64,000 bases of DNA from assembly GCF_029894425.1 (NCBI RefSeq), contig NZ_JARXYJ010000001.1:5270001-5334000 (forward strand), given 5' to 3'. Below the pieces are notes generated by a model. The model was given only the letters and a program-made list of their open reading frames with translations. It searched no databases and had not been told where the DNA came from. Every line of letters starts with the position of its first letter. Positions within the stretch are counted from its first letter, which is position 1. The stretch comes from Streptomyces sp. SAI-127. GTDB lineage: Bacteria > Actinomycetota > Actinomycetes > Streptomycetales > Streptomycetaceae. A program made the translations under genes and the position numbers. Of this stretch, positions 36,840 to 46,783 are shown piece after piece.

Positions 36840-37952
36840 CTACTTCTCCTCGGGCGACCGCGGCGAGCTGACCGTCGTGCGCGGGGCACGCCGCTGGGAG
36901 GAGGTACGCACGATCAGTTCGGTCGGTATCACCTGCTCGACCGGTTGGTCCGATTCGACCCCCTCGATGGCGTCGATGAGGAGCTGGACCACGGCTGTGC
37001 CGATGCGGCGCGGCTTGAGGGAGAGCGTGGTGACGGGCGGCTCGGTGCTGGCGTACACGGTGGACTCGCTGCAGCAGACGATCAGCAGATCGTCGGGGAC
37101 GCGCAGACCGTAGCGGCGGGCGGCGGCCAGCAGGTCGGTGCCGTTCGGGTCGAACAGGCCGTAGACGGCGTCCGGCCGGTCCGGGCGGGCGAGCAGCCGG
37201 TCGGCTGCGACGGCGCCCGCACACGGATCGTGCGCGGGATAGGCCTCGTACACCGGGTCCTGCCCGACCCGCTCGCACCAACGCAGATACGCGGTGGTCG
37301 ACAGATGGGTGTACGTGTCCGTCGTCGTCCCCGTCAGCAGCCCGATGCGGCGGGCGCCGGCGTCGGCCAGATGGTCGAGGATGCCGAGGACGGCGGCCTC
37401 GTGGTCGTTGTCGACCCAGGCGGTGACCGGGAGCGTGCCGGCCGGGCGGCCGTCGGAGACCACCGGTAGCCCCTGCCGGACCAACTCGCTGACGACCGGG
37501 TCCTGGTCGGACGGGTCGATGACCACGGTGCCGTCCAGGGCGACGTTCGACCACACGTCGTGGCGCGAGGTCGCGGGCAGGATGACGAGGGCGTAGCCGC
37601 GGGCGAGCGCGGCGGAGGTGGCCGCCCGCGCCATCTCGGCGAAGTACGCGAACTCGGTGAAGGTGAAAGGTTCATCCCCGTACGTAGTCACGGTCAGGCC
37701 GATGAGTCCCGACTTGCCCGTACGGAGGGTTCTGGCCGCGGCTGAGGGCCGGTAGCCCAGCCGGTCTGCGACCTCCCTGACATGGCGGCGGGTGGCGTCC
37801 GGGAGCCTGCCCTTGCCGTTCAGGGCGTCGGAGACGGTCGTGATGGAGACTCCGGCGGCGGCGGCCACGTCTCTGATGCCCGCCCGGCCCGGCCGGCTGC
37901 CTCGACGGGAGGTTTCCGCGCGGCTCACCTGGTGCTTCCCTGCTGCTGTCAT
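36840..37952 (-). CDS. LacI-family transcriptional regulator
   Basis: The 370-residue repressor has an N-terminal helix-turn-helix (about 25-75: GIRDVAAAAGVSITTVSDALNGKGRLPDATRRHV) followed by a sugar-binding-protein-type effector domain that ends in a Pro/Arg-rich tail. The start is set at ATG 37952, just after TACTAT (9 nt gap), which suggests a short leader. No sugar-transport genes are nearby, so its effector is unknown. Confidence 0.88.
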   Translation of the reverse strand: MTAAGKHQVSRAETSRRGSRPGRAGIRDVAAAAGVSITTVSDALNGKGRLPDATRRHVREVADRLGYRPSAAARTLRTGKSGLIGLTVTTYGDEPFTFTEFAYFAEMARAATSAALARGYALVILPATSRHDVWSNVALDGTVVIDPSDQDPVVSELVRQGLPVVSDGRPAGTLPVTAWVDNDHEAAVLGILDHLADAGARRIGLLTGTTTDTYTHLSTTAYLRWCERVGQDPVYEAYPAHDPCAGAVAADRLLARPDRPDAVYGLFDPNGTDLLAAARRYGLRVPDDLLIVCCSESTVYASTEPPVTTLSLKPRRIGTAVVQLLIDAIEGVESDQPVEQVIPTELIVRTSSQRRAPRTTVSSPRSPEEK

Positions 37953-38376
37953 GGCGAGCCGATAGTAGGGCTCATGCGGTGGGGTAGGGCGGACGCATAT
38001 GCACGCGTTGACAGGCACGTTTCTGCAAGGTCATCTGGCGTCAACTACCTTTGAAACAGAGCCAGTTAAACGATCCAATGGCACTACGTAACTTGTCGGC
38101 ACGCATGGGCCTGCCAAGTCCCCGATGTTTCGAAGAGGTCTCAACTCACCTTCACGGGTGACGCGCGCCACGGCGCGAGCCACCGGCGCATAGATATATG
38201 TGACCGCGCCCCCTGATTCGTCTGCCTTCGTACGGTGATGCCCCTGATGCCTGTGGGGCTGATGAGGTTCGCTCTGACCTGTACGCAGCGGCGCCCAATC
38301 CTCATAGGGTGAGCAGTATTGGATGCCGACTGCCGGAGTCGGACGCCATGAGGCGGTGGTCATGAGGAGGACTGCG
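37953..38376. other. Intergenic region between LacI and hisC
   Basis: No gene is supported in this 424-bp divergent gap. It contains GCATATGC (37995-38002), a TTGACA (38009-38014), A/T-rich stretches near 38050-38090, and a TAGGGT -10 element (38305-38310) likely to serve hisC. I see no DnaA boxes or parS here. Confidence 0.4.
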
Positions 38377-39456
38377 GTGAGCGAGACGAGCCCCAAGCTG
38401 CGCGCCGAGCTGGAGGGTATTCCCACGTACAAGCCGGGCAAGCCCGCCGCTGCCGGCGGTCCGGTGGCCTACAAACTGTCCTCCAACGAGAACCCCTATC
38501 CGCCGCTGCCGGGCGTGCTGGAGACCGTGACGGCCGCCGTCTCCTCCTTCAACCGCTACCCGGACATGGCCTGCACAGGTCTGATGAACGAGCTGTCCGA
38601 GCGTTTCGGCGTCCCGCTCTCCCATCTGGCCACCGGCACCGGCTCCGTCGGCGTCGCCCAGCAGCTCATCCAGGCGACCTCGGGACCGGGCGATGAGGTG
38701 ATCTACGCCTGGCGGTCCTTCGAGGCGTACCCGATCATCACGCAGATCAGCGGTGCCACCTCGGTGCAGGTGCCGCTGACGGCGGGCGACGTGCACGACC
38801 TGGACGCGATGGCCGAAGCGATCACCGAGCGGACCCGGCTGATCTTCGTCTGCAACCCGAACAACCCGACGGGCACGGTCGTGAAGCGGGCCGAGCTGGA
38901 ACGGTTCCTCGACCGGGTGCCGAGTGACGTGCTGGTGGTGCTCGACGAGGCCTACCGCGAGTTCATCCGTGACCCCGAGGTGCCGGACGGCGTGGAGCTG
39001 TACCGCACGCGGCCGAACGTCTGTGTGCTGCGTACCTTCTCCAAGGCGTACGGCCTCGCGGGCCTCAGGGTCGGCTTCGCGATCGCCCACGAGCCGGTGG
39101 CCGCGGCGCTGCGCAAGACCGCGGTGCCCTTCGGGGTGAGCCAGGTCGCACAGGAGGCGGCGATCGCCTCGCTGCGGGCCGAGGACGAACTCCTGGGCCG
39201 GGTCGGCTCGCTGGTCTGTGAGCGCAACCGCGTGGTGGAGGGACTGCGAGCCCAGGGCTGGACGGTGCCCGAGACCCAGGCCAACTTCGTGTGGCTGCGG
39301 CTGGGGGAGCGCACGGCCGACTTCGCGGCGGCGTGCGAGCAGCACGGCGTGGTCGTACGGCCGTTCCCGGGAGAGGGCGTGCGGGTGACGGTCGGGGAGA
39401 CCGAGGCGAACGACATCTTCCTGAAGGTGGCGGAGGGCTTCCGCAAGGAGCTGTGA
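38377..39456 (+). CDS. hisC: Histidinol-phosphate aminotransferase (HisC-type)
   Basis: The 359-residue PLP aminotransferase transfers the amino group from glutamate in histidine synthesis and may also act on phenylpyruvate. It has [11 protein letters not shown] near the N-terminus, [18 protein letters not shown], and the PLP-Lys223 in [17 protein letters not shown] 38377 is preceded by GAGGAGG; ATG 38362 overlaps that site. This is a solitary copy, separate from the main his operon (hisC2 type). The transcript ends in the parS palindrome. Confidence 0.9.
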   Translation: MSETSPKLRAELEGIPTYKPGKPAAAGGPVAYKLSSNENPYPPLPGVLETVTAAVSSFNRYPDMACTGLMNELSERFGVPLSHLATGTGSVGVAQQLIQATSGPGDEVIYAWRSFEAYPIITQISGATSVQVPLTAGDVHDLDAMAEAITERTRLIFVCNPNNPTGTVVKRAELERFLDRVPSDVLVVLDEAYREFIRDPEVPDGVELYRTRPNVCVLRTFSKAYGLAGLRVGFAIAHEPVAAALRKTAVPFGVSQVAQEAAIASLRAEDELLGRVGSLVCERNRVVEGLRAQGWTVPETQANFVWLRLGERTADFAAACEQHGVVVRPFPGEGVRVTVGETEANDIFLKVAEGFRKEL

Positions 39457-39473
39457 CGGGACGGTGCGTGTCT

Positions 39474-39513
39474 ACGGGGCGTCGGGGTTTCACGTGAAAC
39501 CCCGACGCCCCGT
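39474..39513. terminator. 40-bp perfect palindrome with parS at its centre
   Basis: All positions from 39474 to 39513 pair symmetrically. It follows hisC by 17 bp and precedes the cyd promoter, so it probably terminates hisC as well as carrying a ParB site. Confidence 0.82.
39487..39500. other. parS: parS site (perfect)
   Basis: GTTTCACGTGAAAC at the centre of the 40-bp palindrome, about 120 bp upstream of the Rex operator. Confidence 0.93.
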
Positions 39514-39617
39514 GTGCCAGGGCCGACCGGTCCCTCCCAGATGTGACCTATCGGACCCTCCCAGGGACCCCCCGCCCGTCCCGTGTCGAACTGCCATGCG
39601 TCATACTTGCTTGTGAA

Positions 39618-39633
39618 TGTGAACGCTTTCACA
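39618..39633. promoter_or_regulatory. Rex operator (ROP) of the cyd operon
   Basis: TGTGAACGCTTTCACA is an inverted repeat with 6-bp arms and matches the Streptomyces Rex site TGTGAAC-N3-TTCACA. An additional half-site, TTGTGAA, abuts it on the left (39611-39617). Rex represses respiration genes when NADH is low relative to NAD+, so cyd would be induced under oxygen limitation. Confidence 0.93.
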
Positions 39634-39688
39634 AGCGCTCATTTTGCACGCATATGTTCCACAAGCCTGTGAGGTAAGGAGCGGCGAC

Positions 39689-41197
39689 GTGGACCTGGCT
39701 CTGGCGCCGGAGACCCTGGCGCGCTGGCAGTTCGGCATCACCACCGTCTACCACTTCCTGTTCGTCCCCCTGACGATCTCCCTGGCCGCCCTCACGGCCG
39801 GCCTCCAGACCGCTTGGGTGCGTACGGAGAATGAGAAGTACCTCAGGGCCACCAAGTTCTGGGGCAAGCTCTTCCTGATCAACATCGCGATGGGTGTGGT
39901 CACCGGCATCGTGCAGGAGTTCCAGTTCGGCATGAACTGGTCCGACTACTCGCGCTTCGTCGGCGATGTCTTCGGCGCCCCGCTCGCCTTCGAGGCCCTG
40001 ATCGCCTTCTTCTTCGAGTCCACCTTCATCGGCCTGTGGATCTTCGGCTGGGACAAACTGCCCAAGAAGATCCACCTGGCCTGCATCTGGATGGTCTCGA
40101 TCGGCACGATCCTGTCGGCGTACTTCATCCTCGCGGCCAACTCGTGGATGCAGCACCCCGTCGGCTACCGGATCAACAAGGAGAAGGGCCGCGCCGAACT
40201 CACCGACTTCTGGGCGGTGCTGACCCAGAACACCGCGCTCACCCAGGTCTTCCACACGATGTCGGCCACCTTCCTGACCGGCGGCGCCTTCATGGTGGGC
40301 ATCGCGGCCTTCCATCTGTTCCGCAAGAAGCACATCGCCGTGATGAAGACCTCGCTGCGCCTCGGCCTGGTCACCGTGGTCATCGCCGGCATGCTCACCG
40401 CGATCAGCGGTGACACCCTCGGCAAGGTCATGTTCAAGCAGCAACCGATGAAGATGGCGGCCGCCGAGGCCCTGTGGGACGGCCAGGACTCGGCACCCTT
40501 CTCGATCTTCGCCTACGGCGACGTGGAGAAGGGCCACAACACCGTGGCCATCGAGATCCCCGGCCTGCTGTCCTTCCTCGCCGACGACGACTTCACCTCG
40601 TTCGTCCCCGGCATCAACGACGTCAACAAGGCCGAGCAGCAGAAGTACGGACCGGGCGACTACCGGCCCAACATCCCGGTCACCTTCTGGGCGTTCCGCT
40701 GGATGATCGGCTTCGGCATGACGTCCTTCGCCATCGGCCTCGCCGGACTCTGGCTGACCCGCAAGAAGTTCATGCTCCCGCAGCACCTGCGCGTCGGCGA
40801 GGACGAGGTTCCGCATCTGGTCCTCTTCAAGAACAAGGCCCTCAGCCCCAAGCTCGGCAGGCTCTACTGGCTCGTGGCGATCTGGACCCTTGGCTTCCCG
40901 CTGATCGCCAACTCCTGGGGCTGGATCTTCACCGAAATGGGCCGCCAGCCGTGGGTCGTCTACGGCGTCCTGCAGACCCGGCACGCGGTCTCGCCCAGCG
41001 TCTCCCAGGCCGAGGTGCTCATCTCGATGCTCGTCTTCACGACCCTGTACGCGATCCTCGCCGTCGTCGAGGTCAAGCTGCTCGTGAAGTACGTGAAGGC
41101 CGGGCCGCCCGAACTCACCGAGGCCGACCTCAACCCGCCCACGAAGATCGGCGGCGACACTCGTGACGCCGACAAGCCGATGGCCTTCTCGTACTAG
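39689..41197 (+). CDS. cydA: Cytochrome bd oxidase subunit I
   Basis: The 502-residue integral membrane subunit binds haems b558, b595 and d and oxidises quinol. The N-terminal segment ARWQFGITTVYHFLFVPLTI contains a haem-ligand His, the FEST helix segment is present, and KQQPMKMAA is the quinol-loop motif. The start is GTG 39689, 7 nt after AAGGAG. It is the first gene of the Rex-controlled cydA-cydB-cydCD cluster. Confidence 0.96.
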   Translation: MDLALAPETLARWQFGITTVYHFLFVPLTISLAALTAGLQTAWVRTENEKYLRATKFWGKLFLINIAMGVVTGIVQEFQFGMNWSDYSRFVGDVFGAPLAFEALIAFFFESTFIGLWIFGWDKLPKKIHLACIWMVSIGTILSAYFILAANSWMQHPVGYRINKEKGRAELTDFWAVLTQNTALTQVFHTMSATFLTGGAFMVGIAAFHLFRKKHIAVMKTSLRLGLVTVVIAGMLTAISGDTLGKVMFKQQPMKMAAAEALWDGQDSAPFSIFAYGDVEKGHNTVAIEIPGLLSFLADDDFTSFVPGINDVNKAEQQKYGPGDYRPNIPVTFWAFRWMIGFGMTSFAIGLAGLWLTRKKFMLPQHLRVGEDEVPHLVLFKNKALSPKLGRLYWLVAIWTLGFPLIANSWGWIFTEMGRQPWVVYGVLQTRHAVSPSVSQAEVLISMLVFTTLYAILAVVEVKLLVKYVKAGPPELTEADLNPPTKIGGDTRDADKPMAFSY

Positions 41198-41215
41198 GCC
41201 GAGGGAGATCGAGTC

Positions 41216-42220
41216 ATGGAACTTCACGACGTCTGGTTCGTGCTCATCGCCGTCCTGTGGACCGGCTACTTCTTCCTGGAGGGCTTCGACTTCGGGGTCG
41301 GTGTCCTCACCAAGCTGCTCGCCCGCGACCGGGCCGAGAAGCGTGTCCTGATCAACACCATCGGTCCCGTCTGGGACGGCAACGAGGTGTGGCTGCTGAC
41401 GGCGGGTGGTGCGACCTTCGCCGCCTTCCCCGACTGGTACGCCACGCTTTTCTCCGGCTTCTATCTGCCGCTGCTGGTCATCCTGGTCTGCCTGATCGTC
41501 CGCGGGGTCGCCTTCGAGTACCGGGCCAAGCGGCCCGAGGAGAAGTGGCAGCGCAACTGGGAGACCGCGATCTTCTGGACCTCGCTCATCCCGGCGTTCC
41601 TGTGGGGCGTGGCCTTCGGCAACATCGTGCACGGGGTGAAGATCGACCAGCACTTCGAGTACGTCGGCACCCTCTGGGACCTGTTCAACCCGTATGCCCT
41701 ACTTGGCGGACTGGTGACGCTGACGCTGTTCACCTTCCACGGAACGGTCTTCACGGCCCTGAAGACCGTCGGGGAGATCCGGGAACGGGCGCGGAAGCTG
41801 GCGACCAGGGTCGGCCTCGTCTCGGCCGCGCTGGCGCTGATCTTCCTGCTCTGGACGCAGGTCGACAGCGGCGACGCCAAGAGCCTGGTCGCGCTGGTGG
41901 TCGCCGTGGCCGCCCTGGTTGCCGCACTGGTGGCCAACCAGGCCGGGCGTGAGGGCTGGTCGTTCGCCCTGTCGGGCGTCACCATCGTGGCCGCCGTGGC
42001 CATGCTCTTCCTGACGCTCTTCCCGAACGTCATGCCGTCGTCGCTCAACGCGGACTGGAGTCTGACGGTCACCAACGCCTCGTCGAGCCCGTACACCCTG
42101 AAGATCATGACCTGGTGCGCGGGCATCGCCACGCCGATGGTGATGCTCTACCAGGGCTGGACGTACTGGGTGTTCCGCAAGCGGATCGGCACGCAGCACA
42201 TCGCCGAAGCCGCGCACTGA
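41216..42220 (+). CDS. cydB: Cytochrome bd oxidase subunit II
   Basis: The 334-residue subunit has eight to nine TM helices and begins MELHDVWFVLIAVLWTGYFFLEGFDFGVG, the family start, with GPVWDGNEVWLL after it. It completes the oxidase with CydA. It starts 18 bp after cydA with GAGGGAG upstream. Confidence 0.96.
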   Translation: MELHDVWFVLIAVLWTGYFFLEGFDFGVGVLTKLLARDRAEKRVLINTIGPVWDGNEVWLLTAGGATFAAFPDWYATLFSGFYLPLLVILVCLIVRGVAFEYRAKRPEEKWQRNWETAIFWTSLIPAFLWGVAFGNIVHGVKIDQHFEYVGTLWDLFNPYALLGGLVTLTLFTFHGTVFTALKTVGEIRERARKLATRVGLVSAALALIFLLWTQVDSGDAKSLVALVVAVAALVAALVANQAGREGWSFALSGVTIVAAVAMLFLTLFPNVMPSSLNADWSLTVTNASSSPYTLKIMTWCAGIATPMVMLYQGWTYWVFRKRIGTQHIAEAAH

Positions 42221-42235
42221 GCCCGAGGTGGGCAT

Positions 42236-42249
42236 GTTTCACGTGAAAC
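42236..42249. other. parS: parS site (perfect), first of a pair
   Basis: GTTTCACGTGAAAC at the centre of a 26-bp perfect palindrome (42230-42255) just after the cydB stop. The second copy begins 36 bp downstream. Confidence 0.93.
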
Positions 42250-42271
42250 ATGCCCCTTGAGAAGAGGGTGT

Positions 42272-42285
42272 GTTTCACGTGAAAC
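42272..42285. other. parS: parS site (perfect) overlapping the cydCD start
   Basis: GTTTCACGTGAAAC between the ribosome site (AGAGGG, 42263-42268) and the first codons of cydCD. The GTG in the centre of the site is the probable start codon. Confidence 0.93.
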
Positions 42286-45200
42286 CGATCGACCCGCGTC
42301 TACTCCGATACGCCCGGGCCACCCGCCTCTTCCTGGTGGCCGTGGTCGGCCTGGGTGGCCTCGGTGCCCTGCTGGTCATCGCCCAGGCGATGCTCGTCGC
42401 CGAAGTCGTGGTCGGCGCCTTCCAGCATGGTCTGGCGGTCGCAGAACTCCGCACTCCCCTGCTGCTGTTGGCGGCCGTCGCTGTCGGTCGCGGGCTCGTC
42501 TCCTGGCTCACCGAACTCGCGGCGCACCGCGCGAGTGCCGCAGTGAAGTCGGAACTGCGGGGGCGGCTGCTGGAGCGGGCCACGACGCTCGGGCCCGGGT
42601 GGCTGAGCGGGCAGCGGACCGGGTCGCTGGTCGCCCTCGCCACCAGGGGAGTCGACGCCCTCGACGACTACTTCTCGCGCTACCTCCCGCAACTGGGACT
42701 GGCGGTGGTCGTGCCGGTGGCGGTGCTGGCGCGGATCGTTACCGAGGACTGGGTCTCGGCGGCCATCATCGTCGGGACCCTGCCCCTCATCCCCGTCTTC
42801 ATGGTCCTGATCGGCTGGGCCACTCAGTCCCGGATGGACCGTCAGTGGCAGCTGTTGTCCCGGTTGTCGGGGCACTTCCTGGACGTCGTCGCGGGCCTTC
42901 CCACGCTGAAGGTGTTCGGCCGGGCGAAGGCACAGGCCGAGTCGATTCGACGCATCACCGGCGAATACCGGCAGGCGACCATGCGGACGCTGCGGATCGC
43001 CTTCATCTCCTCCTTCGCCCTGGAACTGCTGTCGACGCTCTCGGTGGCGCTGGTCGCCGTGACGATCGGGATGCGGCTCGTCCACGGCGAGATGCACCTG
43101 TACGACGGCTTGGTCATCCTCATCCTGGCCCCCGAGGCATATCTGCCCCTTCGGCAGGTCGGCGCGCAGTATCACGCGGCGGCGGAGGGGGTGGCCGCAG
43201 CCGAGGAGATCTTCTCGGTGCTGGAGACGCCGGTGCCGAGGTCGGGTACCGCTGCGGTTCCCGCCGGTGCGCTGGCCTTCGAGCAGGTCACGGTCACGTA
43301 TCCAGGGCGTTCGGATGACGCCGTCGCGGACGTGTCCTTCGAGGTCGCGCCCGGGGAGACGGTCGCGTTGGTCGGGCCCAGCGGCGCGGGCAAGTCGACG
43401 CTGCTGAACGTCCTGCTGGGGTTCGTGCGGCCGGCCGAGGGGCGCGTGCGGATCGGGGGAGCCGATCTCGCCGAGGTCGACCTGGAGGAGTGGCGGTCGC
43501 GCATCGCGTGGGTGCCTCAGCGGCCGCAGTTGTTCGCCGGGACGATCGCCGAGAACGTACGGCTGGCCCGGTCCGACGCCGACGAGGCCGCCGTACGAAG
43601 GGCGTTGGGGGACGCGGGGGCGCTGGAGTTCATCGACGCGCTGCCCCTGGGTGCTGACACCGTGCTCGGTGAGGACGGGGCCGGACTGTCCGCCGGGCAG
43701 CGGCAACGGCTCGCGCTGGCCCGGGCGTTCCTCGCGGATCGGCCGGTACTGCTCCTCGACGAGCCGACGGCGGCGCTCGACGGAGCCACCGAGGCGGAGG
43801 TCGTGGCGGCGGTACGGCGACTCGCGGCCGGGCGCACGGTGCTGCTGGTGGTGCACCGGCCGGCGCTGCTGGGGGTGGCGGACCGGGTGGTGCGGCTGGC
43901 GGAGCCGGCGGCACAGGCTCCGGTGGAGGCCATGGCCAGGCCGTCCGCGGCACGTACGGTCGAGGACGGCAGCCCTGCTTCGGCCGAGCCCGGGACGATC
44001 GAGCCGCCGGCAGAGGGACGCAGCGTTCTCTCCCGAATCCGCGCCATGTCCGGCCCCCGACGAGGCCGACTCGCGCTCGCGCTGCTGCTCGGAAGCCTCG
44101 CGCTCGGCAGTGCCGTGGGGCTGATGGCCACCTCCGGGTGGCTGATCTCGCGGGCCTCGCAGCAGCCGCCCGTGCTGTATCTGATGGTGGCCGTGACGGC
44201 GACCAGGGCCTTCGGGATCGGCCGGGCCGTGTTCCGGTACGCGGAGCGCCTGGTGTCGCACGACGCCGTGTTGCGGATGCTCGCCGACACCCGGGTCGCC
44301 GTGTACCGGCGCCTGGAGCGACTGGCGCCTGCCGGTCTGCGCACGGTCCGCCGGGGTGATCTGCTCTCACGGCTCGTCTCCGACGTGGACGCCCTCCAGG
44401 ACTACTGGCTGCGCTGGCTGTTGCCCGCCGGTGCCGCCCTCGTGGTGTCCACGGCCTCCGTGGGCTTCACGGCCTGGTTGCTGCCCGAGGCAGGGGCCGC
44501 GCTCGCCGCGGGCCTGCTGGCCGCCGGTGTCGGTGTCCCGCTCATCACCGCAGCCGTGGCTCGCCGCGCCGAACGCCGGCTGGCCCCCGCCCGCGGGGAG
44601 CTGGCGACGCGGGTGACCGATCTCCTCACCGGGACCGCGGAGTTGACCGTCGCCGGTGCTCTGCCCGCCCGTACCGCCGATGCACGGCGGGCGGACGGCG
44701 TTCTCACCCGGATCGCCTCCCGCGCCGCCACCGCCACCGCCCTCGGTGACGGACTCACCGCCCTGATCTGCGGCCTGACCGTCACCGTCACCGCCCTCGT
44801 CGGCGCCCAGGCGGTCGCCTCCGGGCGGCTCGGCGGGGTCGCCATGGCTGTGGTTGTGCTCACCCCGCTGGCAGCCTTCGAGGCCGTGCTCGGGCTGCCG
44901 CTCGCCGTGCAGTACCGGCAGCGGGTGCGCAGGAGCGCGGAGCGCGTTCATGAGGTGCTGGACGCGCCCGAGCCCGTACGGGAACCGGAGTTCGCTCGGC
45001 AGGCGCCCGCTTCGCCGTTCCCGGTCGTCCTCAAGGGGCTGACCACTCGGCACGAGGGCCAGGACCGGGACGCGCTCACGGGCCTCGATCTGAGCCTGGC
45101 GGAGGGCCGGAGGATCGCCGTTGTCGGCGCATCAGGCTCCGGCAAGACCACGCTCGCGCATGTGCTGCTGCGCTTCCTGGACGCGGACGCCGGCACGTAC

Positions 45201-45767
45201 ACCCTGGGCGGCGTGGACGCCTACGCGCTGCACAGCGACGATGTACGGCGGCTGGTGGGGTTGTGCGCGCAGGACGCGCATCTCTTCGACAGCTCGGTGC
45301 GCGAGAACCTGCTCCTCGCCAAGAAGGACGCGACCGAGGACGAGCTGCGGGACGCGCTGAGTCGGGCCCGTCTGCTCGACTGGGCCGAGAGCCTGCCCGA
45401 CGGGCTCGACACCCTGGTCGGCGAGCACGGGGCGTGGCTGTCCGGCGGTCAGCGGCAGCGGCTCGCGCTGGCCCGGGCATTGCTCGCCGACTTCCCGGTC
45501 CTAGTCCTGGACGAGCCCGCCGAGCATCTCGACCTGCCCACCGCCGACGCGCTCACCGCCGATCTGCTGGCCGCCACCGAGGGCCGTACGACACTCCTTA
45601 TCACGCACCGGCTGGCAGGACTCGAGTCGGTGGACGAGGTGGTCGTACTCGATGAGGGACAGGTTGTGCAGAGGGGTCCCTACGCGGAGCTGGCGGGCGT
45701 GGAGGGGCCGTTGCGGGGAATGGCCGAGCGGGAGGCGGAGTCGGAGTTGCTGGTGGCGGCACGCTGA
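42279..45767 (+). CDS. cydCD: Fused ABC exporter CydDC for cytochrome bd assembly
   Basis: The 1162-residue protein is a head-to-tail fusion of CydD and CydC. Each half has six TM helices and an ABC ATPase. The Walker A lysines are at 372 (GPSGAGKST) and 956 (GASGSGKTT), with LSAGQRQR and LSGGQRQR signatures. It exports thiols needed to assemble the bd oxidase. GTG 42279, inside the parS site, has AGAGGG 10 nt upstream. GTG 42270 in the same frame is only 1-2 nt from it and is unlikely. It is encoded 58 bp after cydB. Confidence 0.94.
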   Translation: MKPIDPRLLRYARATRLFLVAVVGLGGLGALLVIAQAMLVAEVVVGAFQHGLAVAELRTPLLLLAAVAVGRGLVSWLTELAAHRASAAVKSELRGRLLERATTLGPGWLSGQRTGSLVALATRGVDALDDYFSRYLPQLGLAVVVPVAVLARIVTEDWVSAAIIVGTLPLIPVFMVLIGWATQSRMDRQWQLLSRLSGHFLDVVAGLPTLKVFGRAKAQAESIRRITGEYRQATMRTLRIAFISSFALELLSTLSVALVAVTIGMRLVHGEMHLYDGLVILILAPEAYLPLRQVGAQYHAAAEGVAAAEEIFSVLETPVPRSGTAAVPAGALAFEQVTVTYPGRSDDAVADVSFEVAPGETVALVGPSGAGKSTLLNVLLGFVRPAEGRVRIGGADLAEVDLEEWRSRIAWVPQRPQLFAGTIAENVRLARSDADEAAVRRALGDAGALEFIDALPLGADTVLGEDGAGLSAGQRQRLALARAFLADRPVLLLDEPTAALDGATEAEVVAAVRRLAAGRTVLLVVHRPALLGVADRVVRLAEPAAQAPVEAMARPSAARTVEDGSPASAEPGTIEPPAEGRSVLSRIRAMSGPRRGRLALALLLGSLALGSAVGLMATSGWLISRASQQPPVLYLMVAVTATRAFGIGRAVFRYAERLVSHDAVLRMLADTRVAVYRRLERLAPAGLRTVRRGDLLSRLVSDVDALQDYWLRWLLPAGAALVVSTASVGFTAWLLPEAGAALAAGLLAAGVGVPLITAAVARRAERRLAPARGELATRVTDLLTGTAELTVAGALPARTADARRADGVLTRIASRAATATALGDGLTALICGLTVTVTALVGAQAVASGRLGGVAMAVVVLTPLAAFEAVLGLPLAVQYRQRVRRSAERVHEVLDAPEPVREPEFARQAPASPFPVVLKGLTTRHEGQDRDALTGLDLSLAEGRRIAVVGASGSGKTTLAHVLLRFLDADAGTYTLGGVDAYALHSDDVRRLVGLCAQDAHLFDSSVRENLLLAKKDATEDELRDALSRARLLDWAESLPDGLDTLVGEHGAWLSGGQRQRLALARALLADFPVLVLDEPAEHLDLPTADALTADLLAATEGRTTLLITHRLAGLESVDEVVVLDEGQVVQRGPYAELAGVEGPLRGMAEREAESELLVAAR

Positions 45768-45814
45768 GGCCTCGCCGACGTGCCTGCGTGGTTCGGCTGA
45801 GCCGCAGCGGCCCC

Positions 45815-46681
45815 CTACAGCCGTTCCAGCATCCTCTCGATCACGACGGCCACCCCGTCGTCGTTGTTGGCGACGGTCCGCCCCGAGGCCGCGGCGATCA
45901 CGTCCGGGTGGGCGTTGCCCATCGCGTACGACTGTCCGGCCCAGGTCAGCATCTCGACGTCGTTGGGCATGTCCCCGAACGCGACGACCTGCTCGTGCGA
46001 GATTCCGCGCTCGGCGCAGCACAGGGCGAGCGTGCTGGCCTTGGAGACGCCGGGTCCGCTGATCTCCAGCAGGGCGCTGGGGCTGGACCGGGTGACGTTG
46101 GCGCGGTCACCGATGGCGAGGCGCGAGAGGGTCAGGAAGGCGTCCGGGTCGACCGAGGGGTGGTAGGCGAGGATCTTCAGCACCGGTTCGGCGGCACCGG
46201 GACCGTCCTCGGCCAGCAGAGCCTCGGCCGGTGCGAGGTTGTCGGGGATCTCCATGTGCAGCTTGGGATAGTCCGGCTCCTGGTAGAAGCCGTACGTCTG
46301 CTCCACTGCGTACACCGTGCCCGGAGCCGCCTCCCTCAGCAGCCGTACGGCGTCCAGCGCGTTCTCCCGGGCCAGCTCGCGCACCTTCACGAACCGGTGG
46401 GCGCCGGGGCCGCCGTGCAGGTCGACCACCGCGGCGCCGTTGCCGCAGATGGCGAGGCCGTGGCCGTGGACGTGGTCGCTGACGACGTCCATCCAGCGGG
46501 CCGGGCGGCCGGTGACGAAGAAGACCTCGATGCCCGCCTCCTCGGCGGCGGCGAGAGCCGCGACCGTGCGCGGGGACACCGACTTGTCGTCGCGCAGCAG
46601 AGTGCCGTCGAGATCGGTGGCAATCAGGCGCGGAGGTATGTCGGCGGCCGGGGTCTCGGGCTGTCGAGTAGCTGAGGTCAC
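45815..46681 (-). CDS. HAD-superfamily IIB (Cof-like) phosphatase
   Basis: The 288-residue hydrolase has motif I D23-L-D25-GTLLRDDKSVS, motif II in FFVTGRPARW, and the C-terminal FGDMPNDVEML. A large alpha/beta cap lies between them, the Cof/SupH layout for sugar phosphates and similar small molecules. The start is GTG 46681 with GGGAG 9 nt before it; ATG 46699 overlaps that site. A second gene of the same subfamily lies at 58047-58850. Confidence 0.85.
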   Translation of the reverse strand: MTSATRQPETPAADIPPRLIATDLDGTLLRDDKSVSPRTVAALAAAEEAGIEVFFVTGRPARWMDVVSDHVHGHGLAICGNGAAVVDLHGGPGAHRFVKVRELARENALDAVRLLREAAPGTVYAVEQTYGFYQEPDYPKLHMEIPDNLAPAEALLAEDGPGAAEPVLKILAYHPSVDPDAFLTLSRLAIGDRANVTRSSPSALLEISGPGVSKASTLALCCAERGISHEQVVAFGDMPNDVEMLTWAGQSYAMGNAHPDVIAAASGRTVANNDDGVAVVIERMLERL

Positions 46682-46783
46682 CCGCTCATTCTCCCGCATA
46701 TGCCTGCACGACCGGACGGGTGCCCGCACAGGTGAGACATAGATGACCCAGGAGCGGACCCCACCGGCCCCGGTGCTGCCGCC

